Source of the DNA: Vibrio sp. JC009
Lineage (GTDB): Bacteria > Pseudomonadota > Gammaproteobacteria > Enterobacterales > Vibrionaceae
Reading direction: 5' to 3'
Assembly: GCF_029016485.1 (NCBI RefSeq)
Contig: NZ_CP092107.1
Coordinates: 1,736,001 to 1,800,000 of the forward strand
DNA length: 64,000 nt
Below, piece after piece: positions 44,828 to 54,591 of this stretch. Under the pieces are notes generated by a model. That model was not told the origin of the DNA. It saw nothing but the letters and a program-made list of their open reading frames with translations, and searched no databases. Numbering within the stretch: position 1 is the stretch's first letter; each line of letters starts with the position of its first letter. A program made the translations under genes and the position numbers.

Positions 44828-45745
44828 ATGTGGGACTATTCCGAAAAGGTGAAGGAACATTTCTTTCAGCCAAGAAACGCGAAAACATTAAGTGATGCAA
44901 ATGCGAAGGGAGATGTTGGTTCTTTAAGTTGTGGTGATGCGCTGAGCTTAAGCCTGAAAATCAACACGGAGTCAGAAGTCATTGAAGACGCAGGTTTTCA
45001 GACATTCGGTTGTGGCAGTGCAATTGCATCTTCTTCTGCTCTGACAGAGATGATTATTGGTAAAACCATCGACGAAGCTCTTAAAGTCACTAACAAGGAA
45101 ATAGCAGAGTATCTGGACGGGCTGCCTCCGGAAAAAATGCACTGCTCTGTGATGGGGATGGAAGCCCTGCACGCTGCTGTGGCTGATTACCGCGGTGAAG
45201 AGATTGAAGATGATCACGAAGAGGGTGAACTTATCTGTAAGTGTTTTGCCATTGATGATCTGATGATCAAAAGAGTGGTCGCTGCAAACCAGTTAACGAC
45301 ACTTGAAGAGGTGATTAACTACACCAAAGCCGGTGGTGCCTGTGCATCTTGCCATGAAAAAATCGAATGGGTATTAGAAGAGTGCCTGGAAGAGGCTGCG
45401 CAGAATCCTCAGCCACTGGCTGCCGTTGCAGAGAGTAAGCACATTGCAAAACCGGATCTGCAGGAAGCCGAGCAAAAAGCGCTTGAAAGACGAACTGAAA
45501 TTATCGAATCCGTTATAGCAGAAGTAAGACCCGCAATATTGCAGGACGGCGGTGACATTTCATTGGTGGATATTGAAGACGATATGGTTTTCATCAGCCT
45601 GACCGGTGCCTGCAGTGGCTGTGGCCTGTCCGGACTCACCATTGCCAGTGTAGAGACCAAGATTTCAGCCGCGCTAGGTGAAAGCATCACAGTGTTCCCG
45701 GTACAACCAAGCCTGAGCAAAAAGGAGGCGACTTATGACGCATAA
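44828..45745 (+). CDS. nifU: Nif-specific Fe-S scaffold NifU
   Basis: A 305-residue three-domain scaffold: IscU-like N terminus ([36 protein letters not shown]), a central Bfd-like [2Fe-2S] domain (ICKCFAIDD ... [12 protein letters not shown]) and a C-terminal NifU domain ([12 protein letters not shown]). It receives sulfur from NifS and passes [4Fe-4S] clusters to NifH and NifB. AAGGAG precedes the ATG. It overlaps nifS by 11 bases. Confidence 0.97.
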   Translation: MWDYSEKVKEHFFQPRNAKTLSDANAKGDVGSLSCGDALSLSLKINTESEVIEDAGFQTFGCGSAIASSSALTEMIIGKTIDEALKVTNKEIAEYLDGLPPEKMHCSVMGMEALHAAVADYRGEEIEDDHEEGELICKCFAIDDLMIKRVVAANQLTTLEEVINYTKAGGACASCHEKIEWVLEECLEEAAQNPQPLAAVAESKHIAKPDLQEAEQKALERRTEIIESVIAEVRPAILQDGGDISLVDIEDDMVFISLTGACSGCGLSGLTIASVETKISAALGESITVFPVQPSLSKKEATYDA

Positions 45746-46958
45746 CTCAACTCCGGAGGTTGTCTATCTGGACAACAACGCGACCACATGTATTGATCCG
45801 GCAGTTCTGGAAGTGATGCTGCCTTATCTGACCGATTACTACGGTAATCCATCTTCCATTCATGAGCTCGGTGCTAAGGTGGGCAAGGCGATGGAAGTGG
45901 CCAGAGAGCAGGTTCAGACTTTGGTTGGTGCGCAACACAGCTCTGAAATTATTTTCACTTCTTCAGCGACCGAAGCCACATCAACCGCCATTACGTCTGC
46001 TCTGGAAGCAATGCCGGAGAGAAAAGAGATTATCACTTCGGTGATTGAGCACCCGGCGACGCTGGAGTTATGCCAGAACATGGAACGAAAGGGTTACAAA
46101 GTTCACTGGATTGGTGTTGATAACAAAGGCCGCCTTGATATTGATGCTTATAAGTCAGCGCTGAGTGAAAATGTTGCTGTTGTTTCCATTATGTGGGCGA
46201 ACAACGAAACCGGCACTTTATTCCCGGTTGCTCAGTTGGCAACACTGGCAAAACCCTTTGGCATACAAGTTCATGTGGATGCTGTGCAGATAATGGGTAA
46301 ATACCCAATTGATGTCAGCTTAACGGATATTGATATGCTTTCTCTTTCAGGACATAAATTTCACGCTCCTAAGGGAGTGGGCGCGCTTTATCTTAAACGC
46401 GGTACAAGATACCGTCCGCTTTTGCGGGGTGGTCATCAGGAGCGTGGCCGTCGAGCAGGAACGGAAAATGCGGCATCCATTATCGCACTGGGTAAAGCGG
46501 CAGAGCTTGCAGAACTGGCAATGGAAAATGATATGAGTCGCATCGCGGTCATGCGTGACAGGCTGGAGCAGGGAATTCTGGCGCGCATTCCTAATACCTT
46601 TGTAACCGGAAACAAGCGTGAACGAGTACCTAATACCACCAATATCGCCATTGAGTACGTGGAAGGTGAAGCGCTGCTTCTGATGATGAACCATATCGGC
46701 ATAGCGGCGTCATCCGGCTCTGCCTGTACCTCGGGTTCTCTTGAGCCATCGCATGTAATGAAAGCAATGGACATTCCTTTTACGGCAGCACACGGAACAC
46801 TACGTTTTTCACTGTCCCGCTTTACTAAAGACTCAGATATAGATCATGTTCTGGAGCATCTTCCGGCAATCGTACAAAGGCTGCGCGGTATGTCTCCTTA
46901 CTGGGACAATGAAAATAACTGCGCGGCAGAGTCCAGTTTTACTCCGGCGTACGCCTGA
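45735..46958 (+). CDS. nifS: Nif-specific cysteine desulfurase NifS
   Basis: A 407-residue PLP enzyme that supplies persulfide sulfur to NifU. The PLP lysine is in [13 protein letters not shown], substrate contacts in [11 protein letters not shown] and [12 protein letters not shown], and the active Cys in [17 protein letters not shown]. Translation is coupled to nifU by overlap. It is cytoplasmic and dedicated to nitrogenase cluster assembly. Confidence 0.97.
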   Translation: MTHNSTPEVVYLDNNATTCIDPAVLEVMLPYLTDYYGNPSSIHELGAKVGKAMEVAREQVQTLVGAQHSSEIIFTSSATEATSTAITSALEAMPERKEIITSVIEHPATLELCQNMERKGYKVHWIGVDNKGRLDIDAYKSALSENVAVVSIMWANNETGTLFPVAQLATLAKPFGIQVHVDAVQIMGKYPIDVSLTDIDMLSLSGHKFHAPKGVGALYLKRGTRYRPLLRGGHQERGRRAGTENAASIIALGKAAELAELAMENDMSRIAVMRDRLEQGILARIPNTFVTGNKRERVPNTTNIAIEYVEGEALLLMMNHIGIAASSGSACTSGSLEPSHVMKAMDIPFTAAHGTLRFSLSRFTKDSDIDHVLEHLPAIVQRLRGMSPYWDNENNCAAESSFTPAYA

Positions 46959-46987
46959 TTAGCAAAACGAAATACAGGGAGAGGCAT

Positions 46988-48130
46988 ATGGCGGTTGAAA
47001 GGATTCAATTTTCAGATGTGATCTTTAATGACACAACACTTCGCGACGGAGAGCAGAGCCCCGGTGTGGCTTTCAGCCTTGAAGAAAAGGTGAGTATTGC
47101 ACTGGCTCTGGAAGGAGCTGGCGTGCCTGAGCTGGAAATAGGCATTCCAGCCATGGGCCCTGAAGAACAGGAGACCATCCATGCGATAACCGGGGCTCTG
47201 AGAAAGAGTAAAACCATGGCCTGGTGCCGGATGAGTGAGCTGGACATCCTGAGTGCTGAAGACTTAGGTCTGGACTGGGTGGACATCTCCACCCCGGTCT
47301 CTTCGCAGCAGGTTAAAAGTAAGCTGGGTTTTCGCTCTGAATCTCAGTTATTCAGCCATTGTGAATATCATATTAAGCAGGCACTGGATATCGGCGTGGA
47401 AGTTTGTGTGGGGATGGAAGATGCGTCGCGCGCAGATCCCAATCTGATGTACCGTCTCGCGGAGCTTGCCCAAAACGCCGGAGCCAGCCGGATAAGATTC
47501 GCCGATACTCTCGGCATTTTAGACCCGGTCAGTACCCGGGATGTTATTTCCGGTTTACGCCGAAATACCGATCTGCAGATTGAGATGCACGCCCATAACG
47601 ACCTTGGTCTGGCGACAGCCAATACGCTGGCAGCCATTGATGCGGGCGCAGTTTCAGTTAATACCACGGTTAACGGTCTGGGCGAAAGGGCTGGAAATGC
47701 AGCTCTGGAAGAGGTTGCGGTGGCATTATCCGTTCTGGATAAAGGTCGTTCCGGAATTGATTTAAAAGCCCTGCCCAAACTGTGCCAGAACGTGCTTGTC
47801 GCCGCCGGCCGTGAAAGATGGCCACAGAAAGCGATTGTGGGTGATACGGTTTTTACTCATGAATCCGGGGTTCATGTGGATGGTCTGCTTAAGGACATCA
47901 ATAATTATCAGGGTTTTGCTCCTTCTCTTGTGGGACGTGAGCACAGATTTGTACTCGGTAAACACTCGGGTAACCGGGCGATTAATTCCGTTTACCACGA
48001 GCTGGGTATTGAACTGACCACTGCTCAGTGCGAAACACTCAGAAACAGACTTCGCGTCTGGTCAGAAACTCACAAATGCATGCCTACAGCGGAGGATCTC
48101 TATTCTCTCGCTCAGGGATGTGCGGCCTAA
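46988..48130 (+). CDS. nifV: Homocitrate synthase NifV
   Basis: A 380-residue DRE-TIM enzyme that condenses acetyl-CoA with 2-oxoglutarate to give (R)-homocitrate, the organic part of FeMo-cofactor. [16 protein letters not shown] is the catalytic start, [17 protein letters not shown] the metal site, and [13 protein letters not shown] and [10 protein letters not shown] lie in the C-terminal part. GGGAGAGG precedes the ATG. Confidence 0.96.
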   Translation: MAVERIQFSDVIFNDTTLRDGEQSPGVAFSLEEKVSIALALEGAGVPELEIGIPAMGPEEQETIHAITGALRKSKTMAWCRMSELDILSAEDLGLDWVDISTPVSSQQVKSKLGFRSESQLFSHCEYHIKQALDIGVEVCVGMEDASRADPNLMYRLAELAQNAGASRIRFADTLGILDPVSTRDVISGLRRNTDLQIEMHAHNDLGLATANTLAAIDAGAVSVNTTVNGLGERAGNAALEEVAVALSVLDKGRSGIDLKALPKLCQNVLVAAGRERWPQKAIVGDTVFTHESGVHVDGLLKDINNYQGFAPSLVGREHRFVLGKHSGNRAINSVYHELGIELTTAQCETLRNRLRVWSETHKCMPTAEDLYSLAQGCAA

Positions 48131-48139
48131 GGAGCGACG

Positions 48140-48412
48140 ATGGAAACGGATTTTGAAATGGAAATTGACTCCCTAAGCAGCGCTGAAGACTTTCTTGGCT
48201 ATTTTCAGCTTGATTATGACCCTCAGCTTATCAGGACAAAGCGTATTCAGCTGATGCGAATGTTTCACCATGTGCTTAATACTTTTTCTGAGCCCTTGCA
48301 GCATGCAGACTACCGTAAAGCTCTGAAGGTGGCGTACCGGCAACTGGAGAACGGAAACGAACTTGCATTTTCGGCATCCGGCTGTCAGGGCTGTACCGAG
48401 TGTGATGATTAG
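48140..48412 (+). CDS. nifW: Nitrogenase-stabilising protein NifW
   Basis: A 90-residue NifW-type protein (SLSSAEDFLGYFQLDYDPQLIRTKRIQLMRMFHHVL). NifW associates with the MoFe protein and helps protect it from oxygen. The C terminus here has an extra cysteine cluster, GCQGCTECDD, not typical of the short NifW proteins I know. It lies nine bases after nifV, between nifV and nifZ as in Klebsiella nifVWZM. Confidence 0.85.
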   Translation: METDFEMEIDSLSSAEDFLGYFQLDYDPQLIRTKRIQLMRMFHHVLNTFSEPLQHADYRKALKVAYRQLENGNELAFSASGCQGCTECDD

Positions 48413-48424
48413 GGAGAAATGCGA

Positions 48425-48901
48425 ATGGACTGTTTAGGTGCAAGATTTATCAGCGGCAGCGATGTGCGGGTTGTCAGAAATATTCGCAGTGACGGCAGTT
48501 TTGCCGGAATGGAAAAGGGCGATCTTCTGGTAACGCAGGGTGAAGTGGGGAATGTAAGAAGTTCAGGTTACTTTTTGCAGGATCAGGTTATTTATCAGGT
48601 TTTTTTCCCGGAGAGTAACCGTGTAGTTGGTATCAGGGATACAGAGGTTATTGATGCTTCACTGGAATGGGTCCCTTGCCTGTTCCGCTCGCTTGATATG
48701 GCTGAACTCAGGGTTTCTTTAAAGATGCATGGAGAAATTGTTGCTGTAAAAGGTGAGCTGGTTGAAGTTCAGCGAGTGTACCGTGACCTGGAAACCGGCC
48801 GTCTTGAGTATGAAATTTCAGTCGCAGGAGAGCTGGTTCGGCTTGATGCAAGAATGCTGCAGGAACCGACCTACACAGAGAAGGAGGAAGCTTATGGATG
48901 A
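48425..48901 (+). CDS. nifZ: NifZ
   Basis: A protein of about 158 residues. The first 90 residues form the NifZ SH3-like domain (ISGSDVRVVRNIRSDGSFAGMEKGDLLVTQGEVGNVRSSGYFLQDQVIYQVFF). NifZ helps form the second P-cluster of the MoFe protein. A start at 48425 fits GGGAG better than 48419. It overlaps nifM by eight bases. Confidence 0.9.
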   Translation: MDCLGARFISGSDVRVVRNIRSDGSFAGMEKGDLLVTQGEVGNVRSSGYFLQDQVIYQVFFPESNRVVGIRDTEVIDASLEWVPCLFRSLDMAELRVSLKMHGEIVAVKGELVEVQRVYRDLETGRLEYEISVAGELVRLDARMLQEPTYTEKEEAYG

Positions 48902-49739
48902 GCAGAAAAGACGCTATTTACTGGTAAAACTTTCAACAGAAAAATACAAGCTGAATCCTGAATATTTGTCAGGAGTGCAACGGGCACAAATCGAAGAAGA
49001 AGTAGAAAAACTATACAGAATGCAAAGCAGCATTATGAGCTCCAAAGAGGCTCAGGCAGTTCGTATTTCGGGCGATCAGGTAATGAAAACTTATCAGGAG
49101 TGCGTAGGACAGTTTGAGTCTGAAGAAGAGCTTTACTTCACTCTGAAAAAACAGGGAATCACCCTTGAAGGCTACAAAAGCGCCCTAAAAGATGAGCTTT
49201 ATTGCGAAAAGATTCTGGATTATATAGCCAGAGAGATACCGGACTTAGACCGGCAGCAGGCTCTGGACTACTACAATAAAAACTTGCTGGAGTTTTCCCG
49301 GGCAAGAACCTGGAAGGTAAGTCAGATACTTATCACTATCAATGACGAGTTTAATGAAAATACCCGGGAAAATGCATTAAGCCGGATAAATGAAGTTAGG
49401 GAAGAGTTAAAGACTAAACCGTTTTCTGAGCTGGCAATGAAGTACTCCGAATGCCCGAGTGCACTGGAAGAGGGGAGCCTGGGGTGGTGTGAAGAAGGGA
49501 AGCTTTATCCTCAAATTACCACTGCGCTCTATAAGCTGACTAAAGAAGAAGTGAGTCAGGTAGTGGAAACAGAAGTCGGGTTTCATCTGGTTAAGTTTCA
49601 TGAGGAAAAAACACCTTATGTGGCTACTTTTGAAGAGGCGTGGCCATTTCTTAAAGAGAAGCACTCAAGCAGGGCTAAGACTTATATTCAGCGTCAATGG
49701 ATGGCACAACTGACAGGGAGTCAAAATGAAACCATTTAA
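48894..49739 (+). CDS. nifM: NifM, PpiC-type peptidyl-prolyl isomerase
   Basis: A 281-residue protein required to fold active NifH in Klebsiella-type systems. The N-terminal half is a helical SurA-like domain. The C-terminal parvulin domain reads RTWKVSQILITINDE ... FSELAMKYSECPSALEEGSLGWCEEGKL and EVGFHLVKFHE. GGAGG six bases before the ATG at 48894 fixes the start, within the end of nifZ. It overlaps modA by 14 bases. Confidence 0.93.
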   Translation: MDEQKRRYLLVKLSTEKYKLNPEYLSGVQRAQIEEEVEKLYRMQSSIMSSKEAQAVRISGDQVMKTYQECVGQFESEEELYFTLKKQGITLEGYKSALKDELYCEKILDYIAREIPDLDRQQALDYYNKNLLEFSRARTWKVSQILITINDEFNENTRENALSRINEVREELKTKPFSELAMKYSECPSALEEGSLGWCEEGKLYPQITTALYKLTKEEVSQVVETEVGFHLVKFHEEKTPYVATFEEAWPFLKEKHSSRAKTYIQRQWMAQLTGSQNETI

Positions 49740-50463
49740 ATTGCTAATAATCATTCTTGCTGCTTTCTCTGACTTTGCTTATGCCGGTGACGTGTCCGTT
49801 GCTGTGGCAAATAACTTCTACAAACCTTTACAGGTTCTGGCGAAAGATTTCGAAAAAGAGTCGGGAGAGTCGGTCAGCATAAGCACCGGCTCAACGGGGC
49901 AGCTCTATGCGCAGATCGTAAATGGTGCGCCATTTGATGTATTTCTTGCCGCTGACAAAAAACGTCCGGGGAAACTGGTTGATGCAGGCATTGCTAAGGA
50001 AGCTTTTACCTATGCTAAAGGCCGTCTTGTTTTATGGTCTCCGGACAGTGCAAGAGTTAAGCAGGCTGCAACTGTGCTGCAACAGCCGAAGATCAAACAT
50101 ATCGCTTTACCCAATCCCAAACTGGCCCCTTACGGCTGGGCAGCGGTTCAGGTAATGAAAAATACCGGCGTATATCAGGCCGCTGAACCTAAACTGGTAT
50201 CGGCAAAAGGTCTGAACGCGGTATTTCAGTTTGTTTCGACCGGTAATGCTGAGGTGGGCTTTCTTGCCATGTCTCAGATATACAGAGATGGCAAATTTAT
50301 CGATGGTTCGTACTGGTTGATTCCTGATGAGCTGTATGAGCCAATTAAGCAGGATGCGGTACTGATGACATCAAGTTTCGATAAACCAACCGCCAGAGCC
50401 TTTATCGCTTACCTGAAAAGCGACAGAGCGAAAAAGCTGATCACTCAGTTCGGCTATCTGTGA
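49726..50463 (+). CDS. modA: Molybdate ABC transporter substrate-binding protein
   Basis: A 245-residue periplasmic molybdate-binding protein with signal peptide (LLIIILAAFSDFAYA). Oxyanion contacts are in VANNFYKPLQ, STGSTGQLYAQI and GAPFDVFLAADKKRP. Its gene overlaps the end of nifM, so molybdenum uptake is produced with the nitrogenase maturation genes under NifA control. Confidence 0.94.
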   Translation: MKPFKLLIIILAAFSDFAYAGDVSVAVANNFYKPLQVLAKDFEKESGESVSISTGSTGQLYAQIVNGAPFDVFLAADKKRPGKLVDAGIAKEAFTYAKGRLVLWSPDSARVKQAATVLQQPKIKHIALPNPKLAPYGWAAVQVMKNTGVYQAAEPKLVSAKGLNAVFQFVSTGNAEVGFLAMSQIYRDGKFIDGSYWLIPDELYEPIKQDAVLMTSSFDKPTARAFIAYLKSDRAKKLITQFGYL

Positions 50464-50479
50464 GTGGGCGGATGCGTTT

Positions 50480-51157
50480 ATGCTTGAAGTGGATTTTGGT
50501 GTTGTTACCACTACGCTAAAGCTGGCGCTGGTGGTGACAACCTGGTTGCTGATTATCGGCATTCCGGTTTCCTGGTGGCTGGCAAACAGTGAATTCAGGT
50601 TTAAGGGCGTTGTCGTGGCTTTGCTCACATTGCCTATGGTTCTGCCTCCAACGGTATTGGGCTTTTATCTTCTGCTCTTAATGGGACCTAATGGTCCCGT
50701 AGGCAGACTGGTTAATCAGCTCGGGATGGATCAACTGCCATTTTCTTTCGCAGGTATTGCGATAGCCTGTATTGTTCACTCGATTCCATTTGTTATTCAG
50801 CCCCTGCAAAATGCCTTTGAAGCTATAGGCAAAAGGCCGATGGAAATTGCAGCTACTTTAAGAGCCTCCCCGAGAGATACCTTCTTTTCAGTCACTCTTC
50901 CACTGGCATGGCCGGGCGTGTTTTCGGCGGCGGTAATGGGCTTTTGTCACACATTGGGGGAGTTTGGTGTTGTGCTGATGATAGGTGGCAATATTCCCGG
51001 AAAAACCAGAGTGGTTTCAGTGGAGATATATAACTATGCCGAAGCGCTTGAGTACGGCAAAGCGCACATATTAGCTGGTGGTATGGTTCTGTTTTCTTTT
51101 ATTGCACTTGTTGCTATGTACTGGCTTAACAGTCACTACAAGTCACGTCTTGTTTGA
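50480..51157 (+). CDS. modB: Molybdate ABC transporter permease
   Basis: A 225-residue inner-membrane permease with about five helices and the coupling motif EAIGKRPMEIAATLRASPRDTFFSVTLPLAWPG. PPTVLGFYLLLL is typical of ModB. It starts 16 bases after modA and precedes the ATPase gene modC. Confidence 0.94.
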   Translation: MLEVDFGVVTTTLKLALVVTTWLLIIGIPVSWWLANSEFRFKGVVVALLTLPMVLPPTVLGFYLLLLMGPNGPVGRLVNQLGMDQLPFSFAGIAIACIVHSIPFVIQPLQNAFEAIGKRPMEIAATLRASPRDTFFSVTLPLAWPGVFSAAVMGFCHTLGEFGVVLMIGGNIPGKTRVVSVEIYNYAEALEYGKAHILAGGMVLFSFIALVAMYWLNSHYKSRLV

Positions 51158-51165
51158 GGTAATTA

Positions 51166-52254
51166 ATGGAAAAGTCAGAAGCCATCCGTGCCCGGTTCAA
51201 TATTGACTACGAAAACTTTGCCCTTAAGCTCGATCTTACTTTACCTGGTAAGGGAGTTACTGTTTTATTTGGTCATTCAGGATCAGGTAAAACCACCTGT
51301 TTGCGTGCAATGGCGGGACTGGAGAAGCTCAAACAGGGTTATTTCTCTGTTGATGGGGAAATCTGGCAAAACACCATTGACGATATATTTGTTCCCACCC
51401 ATAAACGTGAAATCGGCTATGTGTTTCAGGAGGCCGGTCTGTTTCCTCACCTTTCTGTCCGGGGCAACCTGGAGTTTGGCCTGAAGCGTATTCCGGAGTC
51501 GGATAGAAAAATCGGATTAGACCCGGTGAGCCGGTTACTGGGGATCAGTCATCTGCTTGACCGAGCTCCCGAGCGGTTATCCGGAGGTGAAAAACAGCGG
51601 GTGGCTATTGCCCGCGCTTTGCTGACATCACCCAAAATGCTGCTGATGGATGAGCCGCTTTCCGCCCTGGATAACGGACTGAAGTCTGAAATCCTCCCTT
51701 ATCTGGAAAGATTGCAACATGAGCTGTCCATGCCAATCGTTTATGTCACGCATTCTGTTGAAGAGCTGGCCAGGCTTGCTGATCATATTGTGCTTTTCCA
51801 TCAGGGAAGCATTTTGGCATCTGACAGTGCGACAAGCATTATGTCCGATCCAAACTACCAGAATATGTTTGGCGAAGGAGCCGGAAGTATCTTTGATACT
51901 CAGGTTCAGGAGGTCTACTCGGATCATATTACCCGTCTGGATGCAGGTGGGGACCTGAGCTTCTATATCCCCGAAAAGCAGGAGCACTTTGGCAAACAAT
52001 TACGTTGCCGGATTCTGGCTAACGATGTCAGTGTTTGTCTGGATAAGCCAGCCGGTACTTCGGTTCTTAATGTTGTCAGCGCCAGTATCGTGAATATCAC
52101 TTCAACCAACAGGCTGGGGGAGCTGATGTTAACCTTAAGACTCAGCAATGGCTCTCATCTTTTGTCTCTGGTGACGGAACGTTCGGTTTATCATATGGGA
52201 TTAAAAGCGGGGAAGTCGATTTGGGCGCAAATTAAGGCTGTTGCTATCTGTTGA
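51166..52254 (+). CDS. modC: Molybdate ABC transporter ATPase
   Basis: A 362-residue ATPase: Walker A FGHSGSGKTT, Q-loop VFQEAGLFPHLS, signature LSGGEKQRVAIARALL, Walker B LLMDEPLSALD, switch His in YVTHSVEE. A C-terminal TOBE/Mop domain (about residues 290-355) may bind molybdate and regulate transport. It is the last gene of the nifU operon. Confidence 0.95.
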   Translation: MEKSEAIRARFNIDYENFALKLDLTLPGKGVTVLFGHSGSGKTTCLRAMAGLEKLKQGYFSVDGEIWQNTIDDIFVPTHKREIGYVFQEAGLFPHLSVRGNLEFGLKRIPESDRKIGLDPVSRLLGISHLLDRAPERLSGGEKQRVAIARALLTSPKMLLMDEPLSALDNGLKSEILPYLERLQHELSMPIVYVTHSVEELARLADHIVLFHQGSILASDSATSIMSDPNYQNMFGEGAGSIFDTQVQEVYSDHITRLDAGGDLSFYIPEKQEHFGKQLRCRILANDVSVCLDKPAGTSVLNVVSASIVNITSTNRLGELMLTLRLSNGSHLLSLVTERSVYHMGLKAGKSIWAQIKAVAIC

Positions 52255-52316
52255 GCCAATACTTAGGTATCTGGCTGGCTCTTGTGAGCAAATGTTGAAG
52301 TGTTCAGAGAATGGTT

Positions 52317-52498
52317 CTCCCCCTTGAGTGAAATAGCCTAAGTGGTTGATAAAATTAATAGAAGGGGGAGTTAGAGGGGGTTGATTATGCCATGCATGAT
52401 TAAACCACCAAAACTTAAACTCATGAGAAACAACCCCTCCCTGCCTCCCCTTCGATGTTACTTCTTCGAAAATCCGGCCTTTCGAGGCTAAGGGGAGG
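52317..52498. repeat. Three-stem structured non-coding element between modC and the nifB-linked ferredoxin
   Basis: Three consecutive G/C stems: CTCCCCCTT (52317-52325) with AAGGGGGAG (52362-52370); GGGGTTG (52377-52383) with CAACCCC (52431-52437); CCTCCCCTT (52444-52452) with AAGGGGAGG (52490-52498). It lies between convergent genes, where a terminator is expected. The modular arms look like a small mobile palindromic repeat rather than a simple terminator. Confidence 0.55.
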
Positions 52499-52514
52499 AG
52501 CATTCTTTGGCTCC

Positions 52515-52790
52515 TTAAACTTGTGTATAAGAGCCAGGGCTTTGAGCAGGAATACCCGTCAGGCTGCCTTTCGGATTCACAGGAAGGCCGGTTTCAAAAA
52601 CGATGGCCTCTTCAATCGGGCAGATGCTGGCACATTGCGGTTCGTCATAGATGCCTTCACAGCCGTTACAGCGTTTTTCATGAATAAGAAAGAACTTCTC
52701 CGCTTCCGGATTTTTATACACAGCATTGTTCGGACAAACCGTCTGACAGGCATGGCAGCCTGTGCACTTGTCAGTAATGGCATACTTCAT
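52515..52790 (-). CDS. Ferredoxin 2[4Fe-4S] linked to nifB
   Basis: A 91-residue ferredoxin with CTGCHACQTVCP and an expanded second motif, CNGCEGIYDEPQCASICP, typical of nif-linked FdxN-type ferredoxins. The family is known to supply electrons for the NifB reaction. It starts three bases after nifB ends and is co-transcribed with it. Confidence 0.92.
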   Translation of the reverse strand: MKYAITDKCTGCHACQTVCPNNAVYKNPEAEKFFLIHEKRCNGCEGIYDEPQCASICPIEEAIVFETGLPVNPKGSLTGIPAQSPGSYTQV

Positions 52791-52793
52791 ACA

Positions 52794-54119
52794 TCATGCT
52801 CCTTTTAACATCTGATAAGTTTGAGACTTGGCTTTTAGATTTGATACTGTTTTCTGCAAGGCGGTATCCAGGCTTTCATAGGCAAAATCAACATTTGGTT
52901 TAACGCCTGCGTTCTCAAGTTGCTGCCAGGGTGAAATACCGATTCTGGAGCAGAAGAGCTCATTTACATCGGAAATGGCATCAATAAGCTGCTGTTTATG
53001 CTCTTCTTCAGAGATACACTCATCGGCTCCGGTGCAGTATTGGGACACAATCCGGGTTTCCGAGTGAACAAAGGCCTGCTCCGCTTCAGAATACTCATAA
53101 ATATCAAACTGCTCTGCGTGGCCAAAATGGGTCTGAATAAAGGTATCATCCTGTTTTTTTGTCCCCGCAACGGCAACTTTATACGCTTTGTTCGCCGAAG
53201 AGTTATCTTCACCTGAAGAGCAGCTCTGCCCGAGAGTACCAACCGCATCTGCCCGGCACTGCTGACAGTGAGTCATTTGAGGCATATGATCGCCGGAGCG
53301 TGACCGGGCCTGTTGCAGCTCTTCGTCTGTTGGTCCCCTTTGATGCGTCAGCCCGAAATAGGTGCCGTGAGCCGGGTCAGATATCAGCGGCATGATGTTA
53401 TGCAGCATAGCGCCGAGACCACGTACCTTTTCTGAGACCGCCTGAATATGGTGGTCGTTTATTCCTGGAATCAGCACGGTATTGACCTTAATTAACATTC
53501 CCGCCTGAGATGCTGCTTCAAGCCCGGCAAGCTGACGTTCTATCAGTATACTTGCTGCTTCTACACCGCGAATTCGTCTGTTGTCATAATAAATCCACGG
53601 ATATATTTCTTTGCCGATCTCAGGATCAATACAGTTGATAGTGATGGTCAGGTGATTAACGCCTACTTCTACCAGACTATCAATATGCTCTGCCAGAGCC
53701 AGGCCATTAGTAGAAATACATAACTGAGCTTCCGGGCTCTCTTCCCGAATAAGTTTGAGTGCAGTAAAGGTCGCTTTTGGGTTTGCCAGTGCATCTCCCG
53801 GTCCGGCGATTCCCACAACAGATAGGTTGGGGGAGCGCTTGGAAACGGCCCTGAATTGCTTTAGTGCTCCATACGGGTCGGTAAGGTTAGAGACCACGCC
53901 GGGGCGGGACTCATTACTGCAGTCATATTTTCTGTTGCAGTAGTTGCACTGAATATTGCACGCAGGTGCTACCGGAAGGTGCATTCTCGCGTATTTGTGA
54001 GCATTTTTTGAATAGCATGGATGTGAAGCGATCTTGTCTCTTACTTCCTTGCGAAAAAAGTGGCTGACTTTGTTTATGTCAGAATGACTTTTTGTTGAGT
54101 GATTAGAACTCTTGTCCAT
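52794..54119 (-). CDS. nifB: Nitrogenase cofactor biosynthesis radical SAM protein NifB
   Basis: A 441-residue radical SAM enzyme that fuses two [4Fe-4S] clusters with a carbide to make NifB-cofactor. The radical SAM site is CNIQCNYCNRKYDC near residue 50. Extra cluster Cys/His residues lie in TITINCIDPEIG and THCQQCRADAVG. The C-terminal 110 residues are a NifX-like domain (VAVAGTKKQDDTFIQTHFGHAEQFDIYEY). GAGG precedes the ATG, and a sigma-54 promoter and NifA site lie upstream. Confidence 0.97.
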   Translation of the reverse strand: MDKSSNHSTKSHSDINKVSHFFRKEVRDKIASHPCYSKNAHKYARMHLPVAPACNIQCNYCNRKYDCSNESRPGVVSNLTDPYGALKQFRAVSKRSPNLSVVGIAGPGDALANPKATFTALKLIREESPEAQLCISTNGLALAEHIDSLVEVGVNHLTITINCIDPEIGKEIYPWIYYDNRRIRGVEAASILIERQLAGLEAASQAGMLIKVNTVLIPGINDHHIQAVSEKVRGLGAMLHNIMPLISDPAHGTYFGLTHQRGPTDEELQQARSRSGDHMPQMTHCQQCRADAVGTLGQSCSSGEDNSSANKAYKVAVAGTKKQDDTFIQTHFGHAEQFDIYEYSEAEQAFVHSETRIVSQYCTGADECISEEEHKQQLIDAISDVNELFCSRIGISPWQQLENAGVKPNVDFAYESLDTALQKTVSNLKAKSQTYQMLKGA

Positions 54120-54154
54120 TGATTACCTCATCCATAAGGGCTTTGGTAGTCTTC

Positions 54155-54171
54155 TGCAATACTTGTACCCT
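54155..54171 (-). promoter_or_regulatory. Sigma-54 promoter of nifB
   Basis: On the minus strand GGGTACAAGTATTGCA with GG-N10-GC spacing, ending about 37 bases before the nifB start. Confidence 0.75.
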
Positions 54172-54230
54172 ATCTAAGGTATTGAAAATATTTGAGTTAG
54201 GGCTGGTTTTGTCTGGTTTGAAGTTACAAT

Positions 54231-54246
54231 TGTCGTAAAGAAGACA
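54231..54246 (-). promoter_or_regulatory. NifA site before nifB
   Basis: TGTCGTAAAGAAGACA on the plus strand, a TGT-N10-ACA site (symmetric in its conserved bases), about 60 bases beyond the -24 element. Confidence 0.75.
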
Positions 54247-54366
54247 ATATCTGTAATCAGGCTTTGTCGTGTTGTTATCAAAAACAGATCTGTTTGCAGG
54301 CAGAAAATTCCGAATGCCATTCAGATTTGAAAAGTGTACACTATTCAAAAATTCACTGGTTCGGAT

Positions 54367-54591
54367 ATGAGTTTGAAAGATTTTCCTGATAAAAAACACC
54401 GCGGCTGTGGAAGAGGCGGCTCCAGACCGGGTTGTGGCCGGAAACCCGGGGTAAAAACCCGTCCGGTACGTTTACCCGAATGGCTTCTTGATGAATTAGA
54501 AAAGCTCGGAGAGCCCCGGCAATGCATTGTGAGGGCTTGTATTGAGCAGTACGGTATAGAACATCCACGGAAAAAAGAATCAAATGACTAA
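54367..54591 (+). CDS. Small basic protein preceding an ABC exporter
   Basis: About 74 residues. A Gly/Arg-rich N terminus (HRGCGRGGSRPGCGRKPGVKTRPVRLPEWLLDELEKLG) is followed by a ribbon-helix-helix-like segment. The GSRPGCGRKPG start resembles those of small phage and plasmid DNA-binding proteins. Its stop overlaps the first ABC gene by eight bases, so it may be an operon regulator. I do not recognise the family. The start at 54367 is chosen over 54334 on protein pattern; neither has a strong ribosome site. Confidence 0.6.
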   Translation: MSLKDFPDKKHRGCGRGGSRPGCGRKPGVKTRPVRLPEWLLDELEKLGEPRQCIVRACIEQYGIEHPRKKESND

